NCBI RefSeq assembly: GCF_025370755.1
Contig: NZ_JAMXFC010000027.1
Span: 23,600 to 87,599, forward strand
Direction of reading: 5' to 3'
From: Laspinema sp. D2d
GTDB lineage: Bacteria > Cyanobacteriota > Cyanobacteriia > Cyanobacteriales > Laspinemataceae
Length of the DNA stretch: 64,000 bases
A model generated the notes under the pieces. It was not told the DNA's origin and made no database searches. It saw only the letters and a list, made by a program, of their open reading frames with translations. Below are positions 1 to 9,643 of this stretch, in pieces. Numbering within the stretch: the stretch's first letter is position 1; each line of letters starts with the position of its first letter. The translations under genes were made by a program, and so were the position numbers.

Positions 1-387
1 GTAGGCATCTTTTCCTTATCCCATTTGTGGATTAAAATCAAATGCTACCCATATCTTATTCTCGACAGCCCGATGAGTCAATGGCAATCTGTCGCTACAA
101 TCACCCTTATCCTAAACTGGCTGTTTAGCTTTTTCTCATAGCAATTTCACCCCACCCGAGGTAACGCGGGTGAGGTGCTGTGGTTAAATTAGGCTTGATC
201 CGGCGAGTCTTCTGTGCCAGGTGCGATCGCGGACCCTGCAACCAGATTACCCTCCTCTTGGATCTAATCTCTTAAAAAATGATTAAATTTACAGCAATCG
301 CGCATCTTCTTGGGGATTGAGGACCCAGTAGAGGCAATCCCCCCGGAATGACCTCTACAGACTTTCTCCTCATGCCTAAAGCTTCTT
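1..387. other. intergenic region at the left window edge
   Basis: No convincing gene here. An inverted repeat at about 149-177 (CACCcCACCCG paired with CGGGTGaGGTG) could form a hairpin about 210 bases downstream of the minus-strand DUF1997 genes, but it lacks a clear U-run. One HIP1-like site lies near 223. Confidence 0.5.
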
Positions 388-942
388 CTAAGCTGCCACC
401 AGTTCTTTCCCTTGCTCGGTGGTTGCCCAAGTTTTGTAATCTAATAATAACTGTTGCATTAATCCTTGTTTCATTTTCAGGAGGACATTTCCGAGTAAAT
501 TATTCCCCGTACTTTGAATCATGGATTTCGGCATCATCGAAAACGGTGGGGGTAGGTAAATGGTTAATCCTAACTCCGCATCCCCTCCTAAATAAGTCTT
601 CCCTTGATTGCGATAGGCTTCCATTGTCCCACTCAGTTCTAACTGAAAGTGTTCATTAATGGTTTCAATCCCACGCAAATTACAGCCTACGGATTCTAAA
701 CAAATTGTACCATCCCCATCCGCCCAAACTTTCATGTCTACGGTGGGTTCGATTTTTAAACTAAAAAAGTTTAAGGGGCGCATTCTGAGGCGGTAGCAAT
801 TGCTACTTAACTGTTCGATGCAGCTTGGATCTGCGATCGCCCTAACAATTCGTTCAGGGGACTGCAAATACCTCTCAATCTCTACAGGTTGCTGTGGAAC
901 AGCCAGATCAACCGATTGGGTGGCAACAAACTGATAGTACAT
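388..942 (-). CDS. DUF1997 family protein (paralogue 1)
   Basis: A 184-residue protein of the DUF1997 family, which is common in cyanobacteria and plastid-bearing plants. Its biochemical role is not established. Visible family features are the N-terminal FVATQSVDLAVP, a central RLRMRPLNFFSLKIEPTVD stretch and a C-terminal LPPPF...STGNNLLGNVLL segment. The predicted product is soluble, with no signal peptide or membrane segment. It lies 117 bases downstream of a second DUF1997 gene on the same strand and the two align along almost their whole length, so they look like an old tandem duplication. The ATG start is taken because the family conserves the FVA-QSV motif immediately after it. No clear Shine-Dalgarno precedes it. 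Confidence 0.82.
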   Translation of the reverse strand: MYYQFVATQSVDLAVPQQPVEIERYLQSPERIVRAIADPSCIEQLSSNCYRLRMRPLNFFSLKIEPTVDMKVWADGDGTICLESVGCNLRGIETINEHFQLELSGTMEAYRNQGKTYLGGDAELGLTIYLPPPFSMMPKSMIQSTGNNLLGNVLLKMKQGLMQQLLLDYKTWATTEQGKELVAA

Positions 943-1059
943 GGGAGAAGACTCTATGAATATTTGTTAAGCGGGTTTCATAAACCTTACAGTAGTTTAC
1001 ACCTATTGGCAATATTTTCTATGTACCCCAGGGCTGAACTCGCGATCGGCCTCTATCCC

Positions 1060-1650
1060 TTATGCGGAGGGTGTATTCGGGGACAGCACTTGACCCCCCA
1101 GCGCCAACTCCGACTCGGTGGCATCCGATGCCCAATGACGATAATCCAGCAACAACTGGTACATCAACCGTTGTTTAATCGTCAGCAACACACTCTTCAG
1201 CAATCCATTCCCTGTAGTTTCTAATAAAGATTTCGGGGCCATCCACAAGGGCGGTGGCAAATCTACTTCTACGACTAAATCCGCTTTTCCCTTCAAATAA
1301 GTGACCCCCCCTTCTTCCACTGGGGAAAGTTTCCCTACCAGATCCAGGCAAAAGCGGCGATCGATATATTCAATCCCTCGGATTTCACTCCCCACGGAAA
1401 CCAAATGCACAGTTCCATCGGGTTTTGCCCAGACTCGGAGATCTACCGTCGGTTGAATCCGCAGCATCATAAATTCTAAGGGACGCATTTTTAATCTAAA
1501 CCGCTCTTTCCCTAATTGTTCAGTGCGCGTCGGATCCACCAGCGCCTGAATTAACCGTTGGGGTTGCCGTAGATAATGTTGAATCGGAACAGGTTGCACG
1601 GGAACAGGTATGGACACAGATTGAGAGGCGACAAACCGGATATTATGCAT
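1060..1650 (-). CDS. DUF1997 family protein (paralogue 2)
   Basis: A 196-residue DUF1997 protein, upstream paralogue of the gene at 388-942. It shares the FVASQSV N-terminus, the RLKMRPLEF core, PTVDLRVWA, the RGIEYID segment and the LPPPLWMAPKSLLETTGNGLLKSVLL region. Compared with its neighbour it has a C-terminal tail of about 20 residues. Function is unknown. The two genes may be co-transcribed, since the gap is 117 bases and no terminator-like hairpin is obvious between them. Divergence between the copies is large, which points to long retention of both. Confidence 0.82.
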   Translation of the reverse strand: MHNIRFVASQSVSIPVPVQPVPIQHYLRQPQRLIQALVDPTRTEQLGKERFRLKMRPLEFMMLRIQPTVDLRVWAKPDGTVHLVSVGSEIRGIEYIDRRFCLDLVGKLSPVEEGGVTYLKGKADLVVEVDLPPPLWMAPKSLLETTGNGLLKSVLLTIKQRLMYQLLLDYRHWASDATESELALGGQVLSPNTPSA

Positions 1651-1990
1651 GGGGGTTAAACTCAGGTTGAGGTTTCTTAATCACTACGCTATCAAAATTT
1701 ACATTTATTTAACAAAGTGTAAACTTTCCTAGCTCAGGCTTTATTTTGGGCCATTTGGTGATTAAATACGGGAAATGACCCAGGCTATCTGTAGAATAAC
1801 CGCTTTAACTTGCCGTTAATCTTACTCTATTTCTGAGAAACCCCCTCAAAAACTTAACGGATTGGGATAATCTCACCGATGAAAGTTTGACCAGCACACC
1901 CAGGGAAGTAGACCCAACTTTTTGGAGCTTTCTGGTGTTCACCCTTTTGCTATTTTTCAAAAAGAACTGAGTTAACTGAGGAAACCTGCG
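1651..1990. other. divergent promoter region, DUF1997 genes / pheA
   Basis: Non-coding region between divergent genes. It must hold both promoters, but I see no motif strong enough to place them. A GAGG ribosome binding site at about 1979-1982 precedes the pheA ATG. Confidence 0.4.
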
Positions 1991-2839
1991 ATGACTGTAT
2001 CCATTGCCTATTTAGGGCCTCCAGGCACCTATTCTGAAGCGGCAGCTCTAGCTTATGTGGACCAGTTGCAGCAAGATACAGGGGAGGACTGTCTGTTATG
2101 TCCCTATCCCAGTATCTCCCAAACGTTACGCGCTGTTGCCCGATCGCAGGCTCAACGGGCAGTGGTCCCCGTGGAAAATTCCCTGGAAGGGAGTGTACCG
2201 ATGACTTTAGATGCCATTTGGCAGTTAGATAGTCTGCAAATTCAACGGGCTCTGGTGTTGCCGATTTCCCATGCGCTGATTTCACCTGTCCCCGAGTTGT
2301 CAGCGATCAAAACGGTGTATTCTCATCCCCAAGCGTTAGCTCAATGTCAGGGATGGTTGGAACAGTTTCTCCCGGCGGTACAGTTAATTCCCACGAATTC
2401 TACAACGGAGGCGGTGCAACAGTTAGAAGGCGATCGCTTCGCTGCGGCGATTTCTTCTCAACGCGCTGCTGAACTTTACGATCTCCCCATCATCGCTTTT
2501 CCGATTAATGATCGCCCGGATAACTGCACTCGCTTTTGGGTAGTGAGTTTACAACCGTCTCCCGGGGGGGCTTATACCTCGTTGGGGTTTAGTGTCCCCG
2601 CGAATCTTCCCGGCGCGCTGTCTCAACCGCTCCAAGTCTTTGCCAGTCGGGGGATTAATTTAAGTCGGATTGAATCTCGTCCAACAAAGCGATCGCTCGG
2701 GGAATATTTGTTTTTTCTCGATTTAGAATGCGATTCTCGAAAATCCTCGGTGGAATCAGCATTCCAGGAATTACGCTCCCATACGGAGACGCTGAAAATT
2801 TTTGGCAGTTACGATTTTGTCGCGATTAAGTCGGATTAG
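1991..2839 (+). CDS. pheA: prephenate dehydratase
   Basis: Converts prephenate to phenylpyruvate in phenylalanine synthesis. The protein is 282 residues, the normal size for the monofunctional bacterial enzyme. The N-terminal periplasmic-binding-like catalytic half opens with AYLGPPGTYSEAAAL. It contains PVENSLEGSV and ends with the catalytic NCTRFWV motif near residue 178. A C-terminal ACT domain follows (about 195-280) and carries the ESRP motif associated with phenylalanine feedback binding. The ATG is supported by a GAGG sequence 8-9 bases upstream. It stands alone, with no other aromatic-pathway gene beside it. Confidence 0.96.
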   Translation: MTVSIAYLGPPGTYSEAAALAYVDQLQQDTGEDCLLCPYPSISQTLRAVARSQAQRAVVPVENSLEGSVPMTLDAIWQLDSLQIQRALVLPISHALISPVPELSAIKTVYSHPQALAQCQGWLEQFLPAVQLIPTNSTTEAVQQLEGDRFAAAISSQRAAELYDLPIIAFPINDRPDNCTRFWVVSLQPSPGGAYTSLGFSVPANLPGALSQPLQVFASRGINLSRIESRPTKRSLGEYLFFLDLECDSRKSSVESAFQELRSHTETLKIFGSYDFVAIKSD

Positions 2840-2938
2840 GGGATGTCTCCTGGGGGTTGGTCAGGTTAGGATAGGCAGCATCTATCTCGAATCCTGACCT
2901 AAAGGGGTTCCACCCAATTAAAACGGTAGGTTTTCGTC

Positions 2939-3010
2939 AAAAAAAAGACCCCGCTCGGAGCTGTTGAGCGAGGTTCTCATGTGGTGTGAGAAGTGAACGT
3001 TATTGTTCTC
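2939..3010 (-). ncRNA. yfr1: Yfr1-like small RNA candidate
   Basis: On the minus strand three elements appear in the order known for the cyanobacterial small RNA Yfr1. First is a short 5' hairpin (GAAC/GTTC, 2995-3008). Next is an unpaired stretch containing ACTTCTCACAC (2984-2994), one base different from the described Yfr1 core ACTCCTCACAC. Last is a GC-rich hairpin (2949-2973) followed by a long T tract (2939-2946). The total of about 70 nt fits the family. Yfr1 is known as a trans-acting regulator of outer-membrane porin mRNAs. No minus-strand protein gene lies upstream that would need this terminator. I infer the identity; the promoter is not placed with confidence. Confidence 0.55.
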
Positions 3011-3247
3011 TATAAAAAGAGTAGTCAGCAGATATGGCAGTGTTATGGCGATCGCATGACTAAAGGATGTCATTTCTTCCCGGGGCGATCGTCATCGGAG
3101 ATGTAACCCTTCTGATCTAGTTTATGGATGCAACCAATCCGGTTCCGGGTCTGACTCCCTGGTGTGGCGATGGGGATAGATCGATAAACCTATTCTACCT
3201 TCCTTTAACCCTTTGAGAAGCTGGAGGATTTCAGCTTTACCCTGATT

Positions 3248-4636
3248 ATGTATTCAATGGTTCAAGGCATTCCGGCATTACCCGATCTGACTCATGCTGA
3301 TGAATTGATGCAGTTTGGCGATCGCATTCTCAGTCTATCCGTAGGCTTAGGAATTTTTTTAGTGGTTTTCGGATTGGCGATCGCTGCTATCAAATGGACT
3401 TACCGACAACCCGAACCCCCCTTCCCCCTCCTCGAAGATTGGGTAGGCGGTTATTTAGTTTTGCTCCACAAGTTACCCCATTTTATTTTAATTCTCGCCT
3501 TTTTAATCGGGGGATTCTTTTTATCCTCGACCTTAGCCAATCGCTATCATCACTGGGAACAATCCCGGGTTCAAGAGATAGCTGCCAGCGTTTCAGGAGA
3601 ACGACTGGAACAGCCTTCTCCTCGGATTCGCTATGTGGTTGAAGAACCGTACAAATACAGCAATTGGATTAATGGTCAGTTAGTTGAAATCCAGGATACC
3701 CAAGAAGTCAATCGTTTCCTGGCCCTCTCGGGTTCAGAAATTTCCGTCACCCTTAATCAATCAACAGATGTTAGCAATAACAAAGCCATTTATCTGGCTG
3801 AATTTGAAGCAGAATACCAAGTGATTAACTCCCTGAGAGAACCTCGGAATTTTTTCTTTGAAATTCCTGCTCCTTATGGTTATTCCCTACTCCAAAACTT
3901 TAAAGTAGAGCGGGATGGGGAGCGGATGCTCCAAATTAATCCGGGAGATTATGGTTTTCCGTTCTCCTTACAACCTGGGGAAGAAACGCGCTTTCGGGTG
4001 ACTTACAAGGCTCAAGGAGGACCTCGATGGGTTTACAATTCCCAAGGTGAGTCCCTCTCTAATTTCCGCCTCACCGCATTAGCAAATTTTCCCACAGCTG
4101 ATTTTGCCAGTGGGATTATCCCAACCGCCACGAACCAAGAACGTTCGGGGACGCGCTTTAGTTGGGTGTTTGAAGATAATGTATCGGTTCGCGATCCGTT
4201 TGGGGTTTTTACTGCAACAGAGACGGTCCGTAAGACAGGGGTGCTGCCTCGGTTACTGTTGTTAGCACCGGGGGTATTTTTGTGGTGGATTGTCCTGCTT
4301 TATCTCTCGGTCCCGATGCGTCTGGTGGATGTCTCCCTGGCGGGGGGTCTATTTTTTGCAGGATTGTTGAGTTTGACTTATTTTAGTCGGGTGATGGATG
4401 TTACCCTGGCTTGGCTGTTGCTTTCTCTCATCCTGTTGCTGTTGGTATGGGGTTTGGGAAATCAGAAGCGCGCTTCGTTAGCTGCACTGATTTGTACCTT
4501 TACTGGAGCAGTTCTGCCAATCTGGGGATTAGTTGGCGGCTATACGGGTCTAACGTTGAGTGTTGCTGGATTGCTGTCCGTGGTTTGGCTGGCCCTTCGC
4601 CATTGGTATGGAGGAGTGGGACGGTTGAGATTTTAG
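3248..4636 (+). CDS. multi-spanning membrane protein of unknown function
   Basis: A 462-residue integral membrane protein. Two hydrophobic helices near the N-terminus (about residues 27-47 and 76-96) are followed by a polar, probably extracytoplasmic domain of about 230 residues, then five or six helices packed into the last 130 residues. The central domain is beta-rich in appearance, with repeated aromatic and Gly/Pro motifs such as EIPAPYGYSLL and PGEETRFRVTYKAQGG. The topology, two N-terminal helices, large loop and C-terminal helix bundle, recalls CreD-type inner membrane proteins, but that is a resemblance rather than an assignment. The next in-frame ATG is codon 4. It is followed convergently by the Lon-domain gene. 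Confidence 0.75.
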   Translation: MYSMVQGIPALPDLTHADELMQFGDRILSLSVGLGIFLVVFGLAIAAIKWTYRQPEPPFPLLEDWVGGYLVLLHKLPHFILILAFLIGGFFLSSTLANRYHHWEQSRVQEIAASVSGERLEQPSPRIRYVVEEPYKYSNWINGQLVEIQDTQEVNRFLALSGSEISVTLNQSTDVSNNKAIYLAEFEAEYQVINSLREPRNFFFEIPAPYGYSLLQNFKVERDGERMLQINPGDYGFPFSLQPGEETRFRVTYKAQGGPRWVYNSQGESLSNFRLTALANFPTADFASGIIPTATNQERSGTRFSWVFEDNVSVRDPFGVFTATETVRKTGVLPRLLLLAPGVFLWWIVLLYLSVPMRLVDVSLAGGLFFAGLLSLTYFSRVMDVTLAWLLLSLILLLLVWGLGNQKRASLAALICTFTGAVLPIWGLVGGYTGLTLSVAGLLSVVWLALRHWYGGVGRLRF

Positions 4637-4709
4637 AAACTTAGAAATCGAGAGATGTTGGATTTTAGAGGCGATCGCCGATCTAAAATCCAATATCCAA
4701 AGGCTTTGC

Positions 4710-5354
4710 TCACTCATTCAGGGTGTCTTTGAGGACGGTCCGTGCGGCCAAATGAGAGCGCGTGGAGGTGAGAATCTCTGATTCGCGTTCCAGTCGGGCT
4801 CCGGTATCTAACATTTCCAGAAGGGATTGCTGTTCGGCAGCGACGCCATAGAGATTACTGGCGACCCAATAGGAGAGTTCCACGGGGAGATCGGGGATGT
4901 CGTCGGGAAGTTCGATGGTTTGATCCATGAGTTTGCCAGAAAGACGGACCACATCTCTTAAGAGCCGATCAACTTCACTGGCGAGGGGTCGGAGGTCTTC
5001 CTCGGGGGGTTGATCTTCGAGCCACTCGACTAACCCAACGAGATAGGGTTTTTCTCGGACATATTCTAGGACTCGAAACCTCTGCTGGCCGAGGGTGAGC
5101 ATTTTCATCCGGTCGTCGGGGAGTCGGACATATTGCAGAATTTCCGCACAGCACCCGATGGAGCTGGGTTGACCTTTGACGGGATCCCACATAAGTACCC
5201 CAAATCTGCGATCGCTCTCCAAAATGGTGTTCATCATAATTCGGTAGCGAAACTCGAAAATATGCAGGGGGAGGGGTCTGCCGGGAAAGAGTACGACTTC
5301 AGGTAAGGGAAATAAGGGGAGTTCTCGAACGGCGATCGAGGAGGAGGATTGCAT
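4710..5354 (-). CDS. Lon substrate-binding (N-terminal) domain protein
   Basis: A 214-residue standalone protein of the LON_substr_bdg/PUA-like family. It opens with the typical ELPLFPLPEVVLFPGRPLPLHIFE-type motif and has FEFRYRIMMN and the FGVLMWDP strand. There is no ATPase or protease domain, so it is not Lon itself. Such proteins occur in nearly all cyanobacteria; the role is unproven, possibly binding of unfolded protein or a regulatory ligand. A cysteine pair (IGCCAEI) is seen near residue 67. The gene is monocistronic, convergent with the membrane protein gene and lies downstream of the str operon. Confidence 0.88.
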   Translation of the reverse strand: MQSSSSIAVRELPLFPLPEVVLFPGRPLPLHIFEFRYRIMMNTILESDRRFGVLMWDPVKGQPSSIGCCAEILQYVRLPDDRMKMLTLGQQRFRVLEYVREKPYLVGLVEWLEDQPPEEDLRPLASEVDRLLRDVVRLSGKLMDQTIELPDDIPDLPVELSYWVASNLYGVAAEQQSLLEMLDTGARLERESEILTSTRSHLAARTVLKDTLNE

Positions 5355-5738
5355 TATGCCTCAGTTCAAAAAGTAACTTCGCTTTTATCTTAGCTGATAG
5401 GTTTGAACTGAACATTCCAGCACCCGCCGATCGCCGGTCCACCCTCCCGACTGAGTGAGGATTTTTTGATAATTTTTTGATTTAAAAGCTTGACTTTTTT
5501 AAAGTGTTATGTTAGGAAAATTTCAATTTTAAGGAAAGTTTTTTAAGCGTAATTAGAATTTTAAAGAATTTTAATAGATTGAAAGGCGATCGCTTTTAAG
5601 GTTGGTCTCCGCTTAAATGTTTAAAAAAGGAGAATTCTGAGTTCTCCTTTTTTAAAAGTATAGATAAAACAGTCCGCTGTAATGCCAGAAGCGAGGCGCT
5701 GGATTTATGCAGACCGTGCGATCGGCTGAGGAAGACCT
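5355..5738. other. intergenic region below the str operon
   Basis: AT-rich spacer of about 380 bases between the Lon-domain gene and rpsJ. It contains the rpsJ terminator (listed separately) and a HIP1 site at about 5586. I see no other gene in it. Confidence 0.5.
5623..5653 (-). terminator. rho-independent terminator of the str operon
   Basis: Inverted repeat AAAAAAGGAGAA / TTCTCCTTTTTT with a 7-base loop, about 90 bases after the rpsJ stop on the minus strand. It ends in a T-run on both strands, so it could work bidirectionally. Confidence 0.85.
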
Positions 5739-6056
5739 TTAGAGTTTGACTTCAATATCTACACCGGCAGGCAAATCGAGTTTCATCAGCGCATCAATCG
5801 TCTTAGAAGACGGTTGATAGATATCGATAATGCGGCGGTGAGTACGAGTTTCAAAATGCTCCCGGGAATCTTTATCCACGTGGGGAGAACGGAGTAAACA
5901 GTAAATACGTCGGTTCGTCGGTAAAGGAATAGGGCCGACGGCTGTGGCGTTGGTCCGATTCGCGGTATCTACGATTTTTTCGCAGGAAGTATCCAGCAAT
6001 CTGCGATCGAAGGCTTTTAGACGAATACGAATTTTTTGCTGTTGTAAGGTAGCCAT
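5739..6056 (-). CDS. rpsJ: 30S ribosomal protein S10
   Basis: A 105-residue S10, full length. It has the canonical opening [17 protein letters not shown], the [29 protein letters not shown] block and the C-terminal [11 protein letters not shown]. It forms part of the 30S head and, as NusE, binds NusB in transcription antitermination. In cyanobacteria rpsJ sits at the end of the str operon, after tuf, rather than at the head of the S10 operon, and the same order is seen here. The 156-base gap to tuf holds two strong hairpins. Confidence 0.97.
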   Translation of the reverse strand: MATLQQQKIRIRLKAFDRRLLDTSCEKIVDTANRTNATAVGPIPLPTNRRIYCLLRSPHVDKDSREHFETRTHRRIIDIYQPSSKTIDALMKLDLPAGVDIEVKL

Positions 6057-6118
6057 TGATTTTTAGTTGTCTAGGTTCGGTTAATAAATGGGTCATTTGA
6101 CCCGTGACAGACACAAGC

Positions 6119-6203
6119 AGAGCAGAAAAGCTTCTCAAGTTGGGATAGCTTTTCTGCTCTACCGTCAATCAGGACGCTTCTGCCTTAAAAGGCAGGAGCG
6201 CCC
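6119..6203 (-). promoter_or_regulatory. two hairpins between tuf and rpsJ
   Basis: Two stem-loops lie in the tuf-rpsJ spacer. One pairs 6119-6132 with 6147-6160 (AGAGCAGAAAAGCT, 14 perfect base pairs). The other lies at about 6172-6203 (GCGCTcCTGCC pairing with GGCAGaAGCG), starting 10 bases after the tuf stop. Neither ends in a clean U-run, so they look more like mRNA processing, stabilisation or attenuation structures than full terminators. That role is inference. Confidence 0.6.
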
Positions 6204-6212
6204 TAAGCCGGT

Positions 6213-7463
6213 TTACTTCTTGGCTGCTGCTGGTTGGTCGAGGATTTTAGAGACCACACCCGCGCCGACGGTCCGTCCACCTTCACGGATGGCGAAGCGC
6301 ATCCCTTGTTCAATGGCGATCGGGTTGATTAGTTCAACCGTCATCTTGATCCGGTCTCCGGGCATGACCATTTCCACTTCGTCTCCTTCGTCGGAGGTGA
6401 AGGCTTTAATGGTTCCGGTCACGTCAGTCGTCCGAACATAGAACTGAGGACGATAGCCAGAGAAGAACGGTGTATGACGGCCCCCTTCTTCCTTCTTGAG
6501 AATATACACTTCAGATTCAAACTGAGTGTGAGGCGTAATCGAACCGGGTTTAGCAATCACCATCCCACGCTCGATATCTGCCTTTTGGATACCCCGGAGC
6601 AGGACCCCGACGTTATCTCCAGCCAGACCTTCTTCCAGGATTTTTTGGAACATTTCCACCCCAGTCACCGTGGTGCTGCGAGTGTTTTTGATTCCAACCA
6701 ATTCCACGGTTTCGCCGACTTTGACCTTACCGCGTTCGATCCGACCCGTGGCAACAGTTCCCCGACCCGTAATGGAGAAGACGTCTTCTACCGCCATCAA
6801 GAAGGGCTTATCGATCGCCCGTTCCGGAGTCGGAATGTAAGCATCCACTTCATCCATCAAGGCGTAGATTTTATCAACCCACTCATTGTCACCTTTCTTG
6901 AGACCCGGAGTTTTGGTCAAGGCTTCTAGGGCCAACAGACCAGAACCGGAAACAATCGGAATATCATCACCGGGGAAATCGTAGGAGCTCAGGAGTTCGC
7001 GAACTTCCAGTTCCACGAGTTCCAGGAGTTCTTCATCATCAACTTGGTCTTGTTTGTTCAAGAAGACGACGATATTCGGAACCCCCACCTGTTTTGCCAA
7101 CAGAATGTGTTCCCGGGTCTGAGGCATAGGGCCATCAGCAGCGGACACCACCAGGATAGCGCCATCCATTTGGGCAGCTCCGGTGATCATGTTTTTCACA
7201 TAGTCAGCGTGACCCGGGCAGTCAACGTGGGCATAGTGACGATCAGTGGTTTCGTATTCCACGTGAGCGGTGTTAATCGTGATCCCCCGTTGTTTTTCTT
7301 CGGGAGCAGCATCGATTTCATCGTACTTTCTGGCTTTGGCTTGACCCAGAGCAGCAAGAGTCAGAGTAATTGCTGCGGTCAGGGTCGTTTTACCGTGGTC
7401 AACGTGACCGATCGTACCGATGTTAACGTGGGGTTTATTCCGTTCAAACTTTGCGCGTGCCAT
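6213..7463 (-). CDS. tuf: translation elongation factor EF-Tu
   Basis: A 416-residue GTPase that delivers aminoacyl-tRNA to the ribosome. Visible motifs are the P-loop GHVDHGKT, switch region [17 protein letters not shown] and the guanine-specificity motif NKQD. The C-terminal beta-barrel domains end in [11 protein letters not shown]. It is slightly longer than the usual 409-410 residues because of the insert around residues 180-195 and the tail. It is the fourth gene of rpsL-rpsG-fusA-tuf-rpsJ and lies 104 bases after fusA, in a spacer containing a tandem heptamer repeat. Confidence 0.98.
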   Translation of the reverse strand: MARAKFERNKPHVNIGTIGHVDHGKTTLTAAITLTLAALGQAKARKYDEIDAAPEEKQRGITINTAHVEYETTDRHYAHVDCPGHADYVKNMITGAAQMDGAILVVSAADGPMPQTREHILLAKQVGVPNIVVFLNKQDQVDDEELLELVELEVRELLSSYDFPGDDIPIVSGSGLLALEALTKTPGLKKGDNEWVDKIYALMDEVDAYIPTPERAIDKPFLMAVEDVFSITGRGTVATGRIERGKVKVGETVELVGIKNTRSTTVTGVEMFQKILEEGLAGDNVGVLLRGIQKADIERGMVIAKPGSITPHTQFESEVYILKKEEGGRHTPFFSGYRPQFYVRTTDVTGTIKAFTSDEGDEVEMVMPGDRIKMTVELINPIAIEQGMRFAIREGGRTVGAGVVSKILDQPAAAKK

Positions 7464-7488
7464 GTCTTCTCTAGTTCCTTTCTCAATC

Positions 7489-7547
7489 GTTCATTGTTCA
7501 TTGTTCATTGTTCATTGTTCATTGGGAAAAAGCAATGAACAATGAAC
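7489..7547. repeat. tandem heptamer repeat with inverted copies in the fusA-tuf spacer
   Basis: Five perfect head-to-tail copies of GTTCATT occupy 7489-7523. Two inverted copies (AATGAAC twice) follow at 7534-7547 after a 10-base spacer, so a hairpin with about 14 pairs can form in the tuf leader on the minus strand. The unit resembles the short tandemly repeated repetitive (STRR) heptamers known in filamentous cyanobacteria. Confidence 0.9.
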
Positions 7548-7567
7548 CGTGAACAAATGAACTACTA

Positions 7568-9643
7568 TTATGCGTTCCCTTTACTCTTGGCGATGATGGG
7601 TTCAGCCACGTTGCGAGGCACCTCTTCATAGCGGCTAAACTCCATCGTAAAGATACCTCGGCCTTGGGTTTTAGACCGGATATCCGTGGCATAGCCAAAC
7701 ATTTCTGCTAATGGAACTTTAGCAGTCACCTTGGCAATTCCTTGCTCGGAGCCCATTCCTTCGATTTGGCCCCGGCGGGAATTGAGGTCGCCCATTACGT
7801 CCCCGAGATAGTTCTCGGGAACTTCTACCTCAACCTTCATCATAGGCTCTAACAGAACGGGTGACGCTTTCATCACCCCTTCTTTAATTGCCATAGAGCC
7901 AGCAATTTTAAAGGCCATTTCCGAGGAGTCAACATCGTGGTAGGAACCATCTACCAACGTGGCCTTGATGTCAATCATGGGGTAGCCTGCTAAAATCCCA
8001 GATTCGCAGGCTTCTTTCATCCCTTGTTCTGCGGGGGAGATGTACTCTTTAGGTACGGTTCCGCCCACAATTTTCGAGACAAACTCAAATCCGGTACCTG
8101 GCTCACCCGGTTCGATCTGGATGACGACGTGACCGTACTGACCTTTACCACCGCTTTGGCGAATAAATTTGCCTTCAGCTTTGACGGCTTTCCGAATCGT
8201 TTCTCGGTAAGCAACTTGGGGTGCACCCACGTTCGCTTCTACCTTAAACTCGCGCAACATCCGATCCACCAGAATTTCGAGGTGGAGTTCACCCATCCCG
8301 GCAATCACGGTTTGATTGGTTTCGGCATCAATGCTCACCCGGAAGGTGGGGTCTTCTTGGGACAAGGATTGCAGTGCTTTCGACAGCTTCTCCATGTCTT
8401 GCTTGGTCTTGGGTTCCACCGCCACGGAGATCACGGGTTCCGGAATGAACAGGGATTCCAGAATCACCGGACTATCCGGGGTACAGATGGTATCGCCGGT
8501 GAAGGTGTCTTTCAAACCGACAGCGGCACCCAAGTCCCCAGCTCGCAGTTCATCGACTTCAATCCGCTCGTCGGCTTTCATGACAATCAGGCGGGAAATC
8601 CGTTCTTTCTTATCCTTGGTGGAGTTGAGAACGTAACTGCCTTTTTCCAGAACGCCGGAATAGACCCGAATAAAGGTCAGACGTCCATAAGGATCGGCCA
8701 TGATTTTGAAGGCTAATGCCGAGAGGGGAGCCTTGTCATCGGCACTGCGAGTGATTTCTTCCCCATTGGGCAAGGTTCCCTGAATCGGAGGCACGTCAAT
8801 GGGAGCGGGTAGATAATCTACCACGGCATCCAATAGGAGCTGTACCCCTTTGTTCTTAAAGGCCGAACCGCACATGGTGGGGACGATCTTACCGCTAATG
8901 GTTCCTTGGCGTAATGCTTTGACGATTTCTTCCTCGGTGAATTCTTCACCTTCGAGGTATTTTTCGGTCAACACATCGCTCATATCTGCCACGGCTTCAA
9001 CGAGCTTGGTGCGATATTTTTGAGCCAGTTCCATTAGGTCATCGGGAATCTCGGTCTCTTGGATATCAGTACCCGTATCATTGGTGTAGATCCGAGCCTT
9101 CATTCCTACCAAGTCGATGATGCCAGAGAATTGGTCTTCGCTGCCGATCGGGAGTTGGATCGCTACGGCATTAGTCCGCATCCGATCGCAAATCTGATCG
9201 TAAACCTTGTAGAAATTCGCCCCAGTGCGGTCCATCTTGTTGATAAACGCGATGCGCGGCACTTTATAGCGATCGGCTTGACGCCACACGGTTTCGGATT
9301 GCGGCTGAACTCCACCCACGGAGCAGAAGACGGCAATCACGCCGTCCAGTACACGCATGGAGCGCTCCACTTCAATGGTGAAGTCTACGTGACCGGGGGT
9401 GTCAATAATGTTGATCTGGTTGTCTTTCCAACTGGTGGTGATGGCAGCAGCCGTGATGGTAATGCCCCGCTCTCGCTCTTGCTCCATCCAGTCTGTCACG
9501 GTGTTGCCATCATGCACCTCACCGATTTTGTGAACCACACCGGAATAAAACAGAATCCGCTCCGTCGTTGTGGTCTTGCCCGCATCGATGTGGGCGGCGA
9601 TTCCTATGTTTCGCACTTTCTCAAGCGGGACAGTACGTGCCAC
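7568..9643 (-). CDS. fusA: translation elongation factor EF-G
   Basis: GTPase that drives translocation on the ribosome. The open frame extends to a start at 9721, but I take the GTG at 9643. It gives the family N-terminus (M)[24 protein letters not shown], the usual 691 residues, and is preceded by a near-perfect AAGGAGGT Shine-Dalgarno at about 9649-9656. Motifs include [35 protein letters not shown] and the C-terminal [16 protein letters not shown]. It is the third gene of the str operon. It is separated from rpsG by an unusually long 549-base spacer, which suggests it has its own promoter. Confidence 0.97.
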   Translation of the reverse strand: MARTVPLEKVRNIGIAAHIDAGKTTTTERILFYSGVVHKIGEVHDGNTVTDWMEQERERGITITAAAITTSWKDNQINIIDTPGHVDFTIEVERSMRVLDGVIAVFCSVGGVQPQSETVWRQADRYKVPRIAFINKMDRTGANFYKVYDQICDRMRTNAVAIQLPIGSEDQFSGIIDLVGMKARIYTNDTGTDIQETEIPDDLMELAQKYRTKLVEAVADMSDVLTEKYLEGEEFTEEEIVKALRQGTISGKIVPTMCGSAFKNKGVQLLLDAVVDYLPAPIDVPPIQGTLPNGEEITRSADDKAPLSALAFKIMADPYGRLTFIRVYSGVLEKGSYVLNSTKDKKERISRLIVMKADERIEVDELRAGDLGAAVGLKDTFTGDTICTPDSPVILESLFIPEPVISVAVEPKTKQDMEKLSKALQSLSQEDPTFRVSIDAETNQTVIAGMGELHLEILVDRMLREFKVEANVGAPQVAYRETIRKAVKAEGKFIRQSGGKGQYGHVVIQIEPGEPGTGFEFVSKIVGGTVPKEYISPAEQGMKEACESGILAGYPMIDIKATLVDGSYHDVDSSEMAFKIAGSMAIKEGVMKASPVLLEPMMKVEVEVPENYLGDVMGDLNSRRGQIEGMGSEQGIAKVTAKVPLAEMFGYATDIRSKTQGRGIFTMEFSRYEEVPRNVAEPIIAKSKGNA

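Noticed and set aside
4710..5354. Lon protease
   Set aside because: Only the N-terminal substrate-binding domain is present; there is no ATPase or Ser-Lys protease domain.
7489..7547. CRISPR array
   Set aside because: The units are contiguous 7-mers without spacers; it is a simple tandem repeat.
8024..8716. 230-codon open frame on the plus strand inside fusA
   Set aside because: It is antisense to the highly conserved EF-G gene and its His/Phe-rich translation has no family resemblance.
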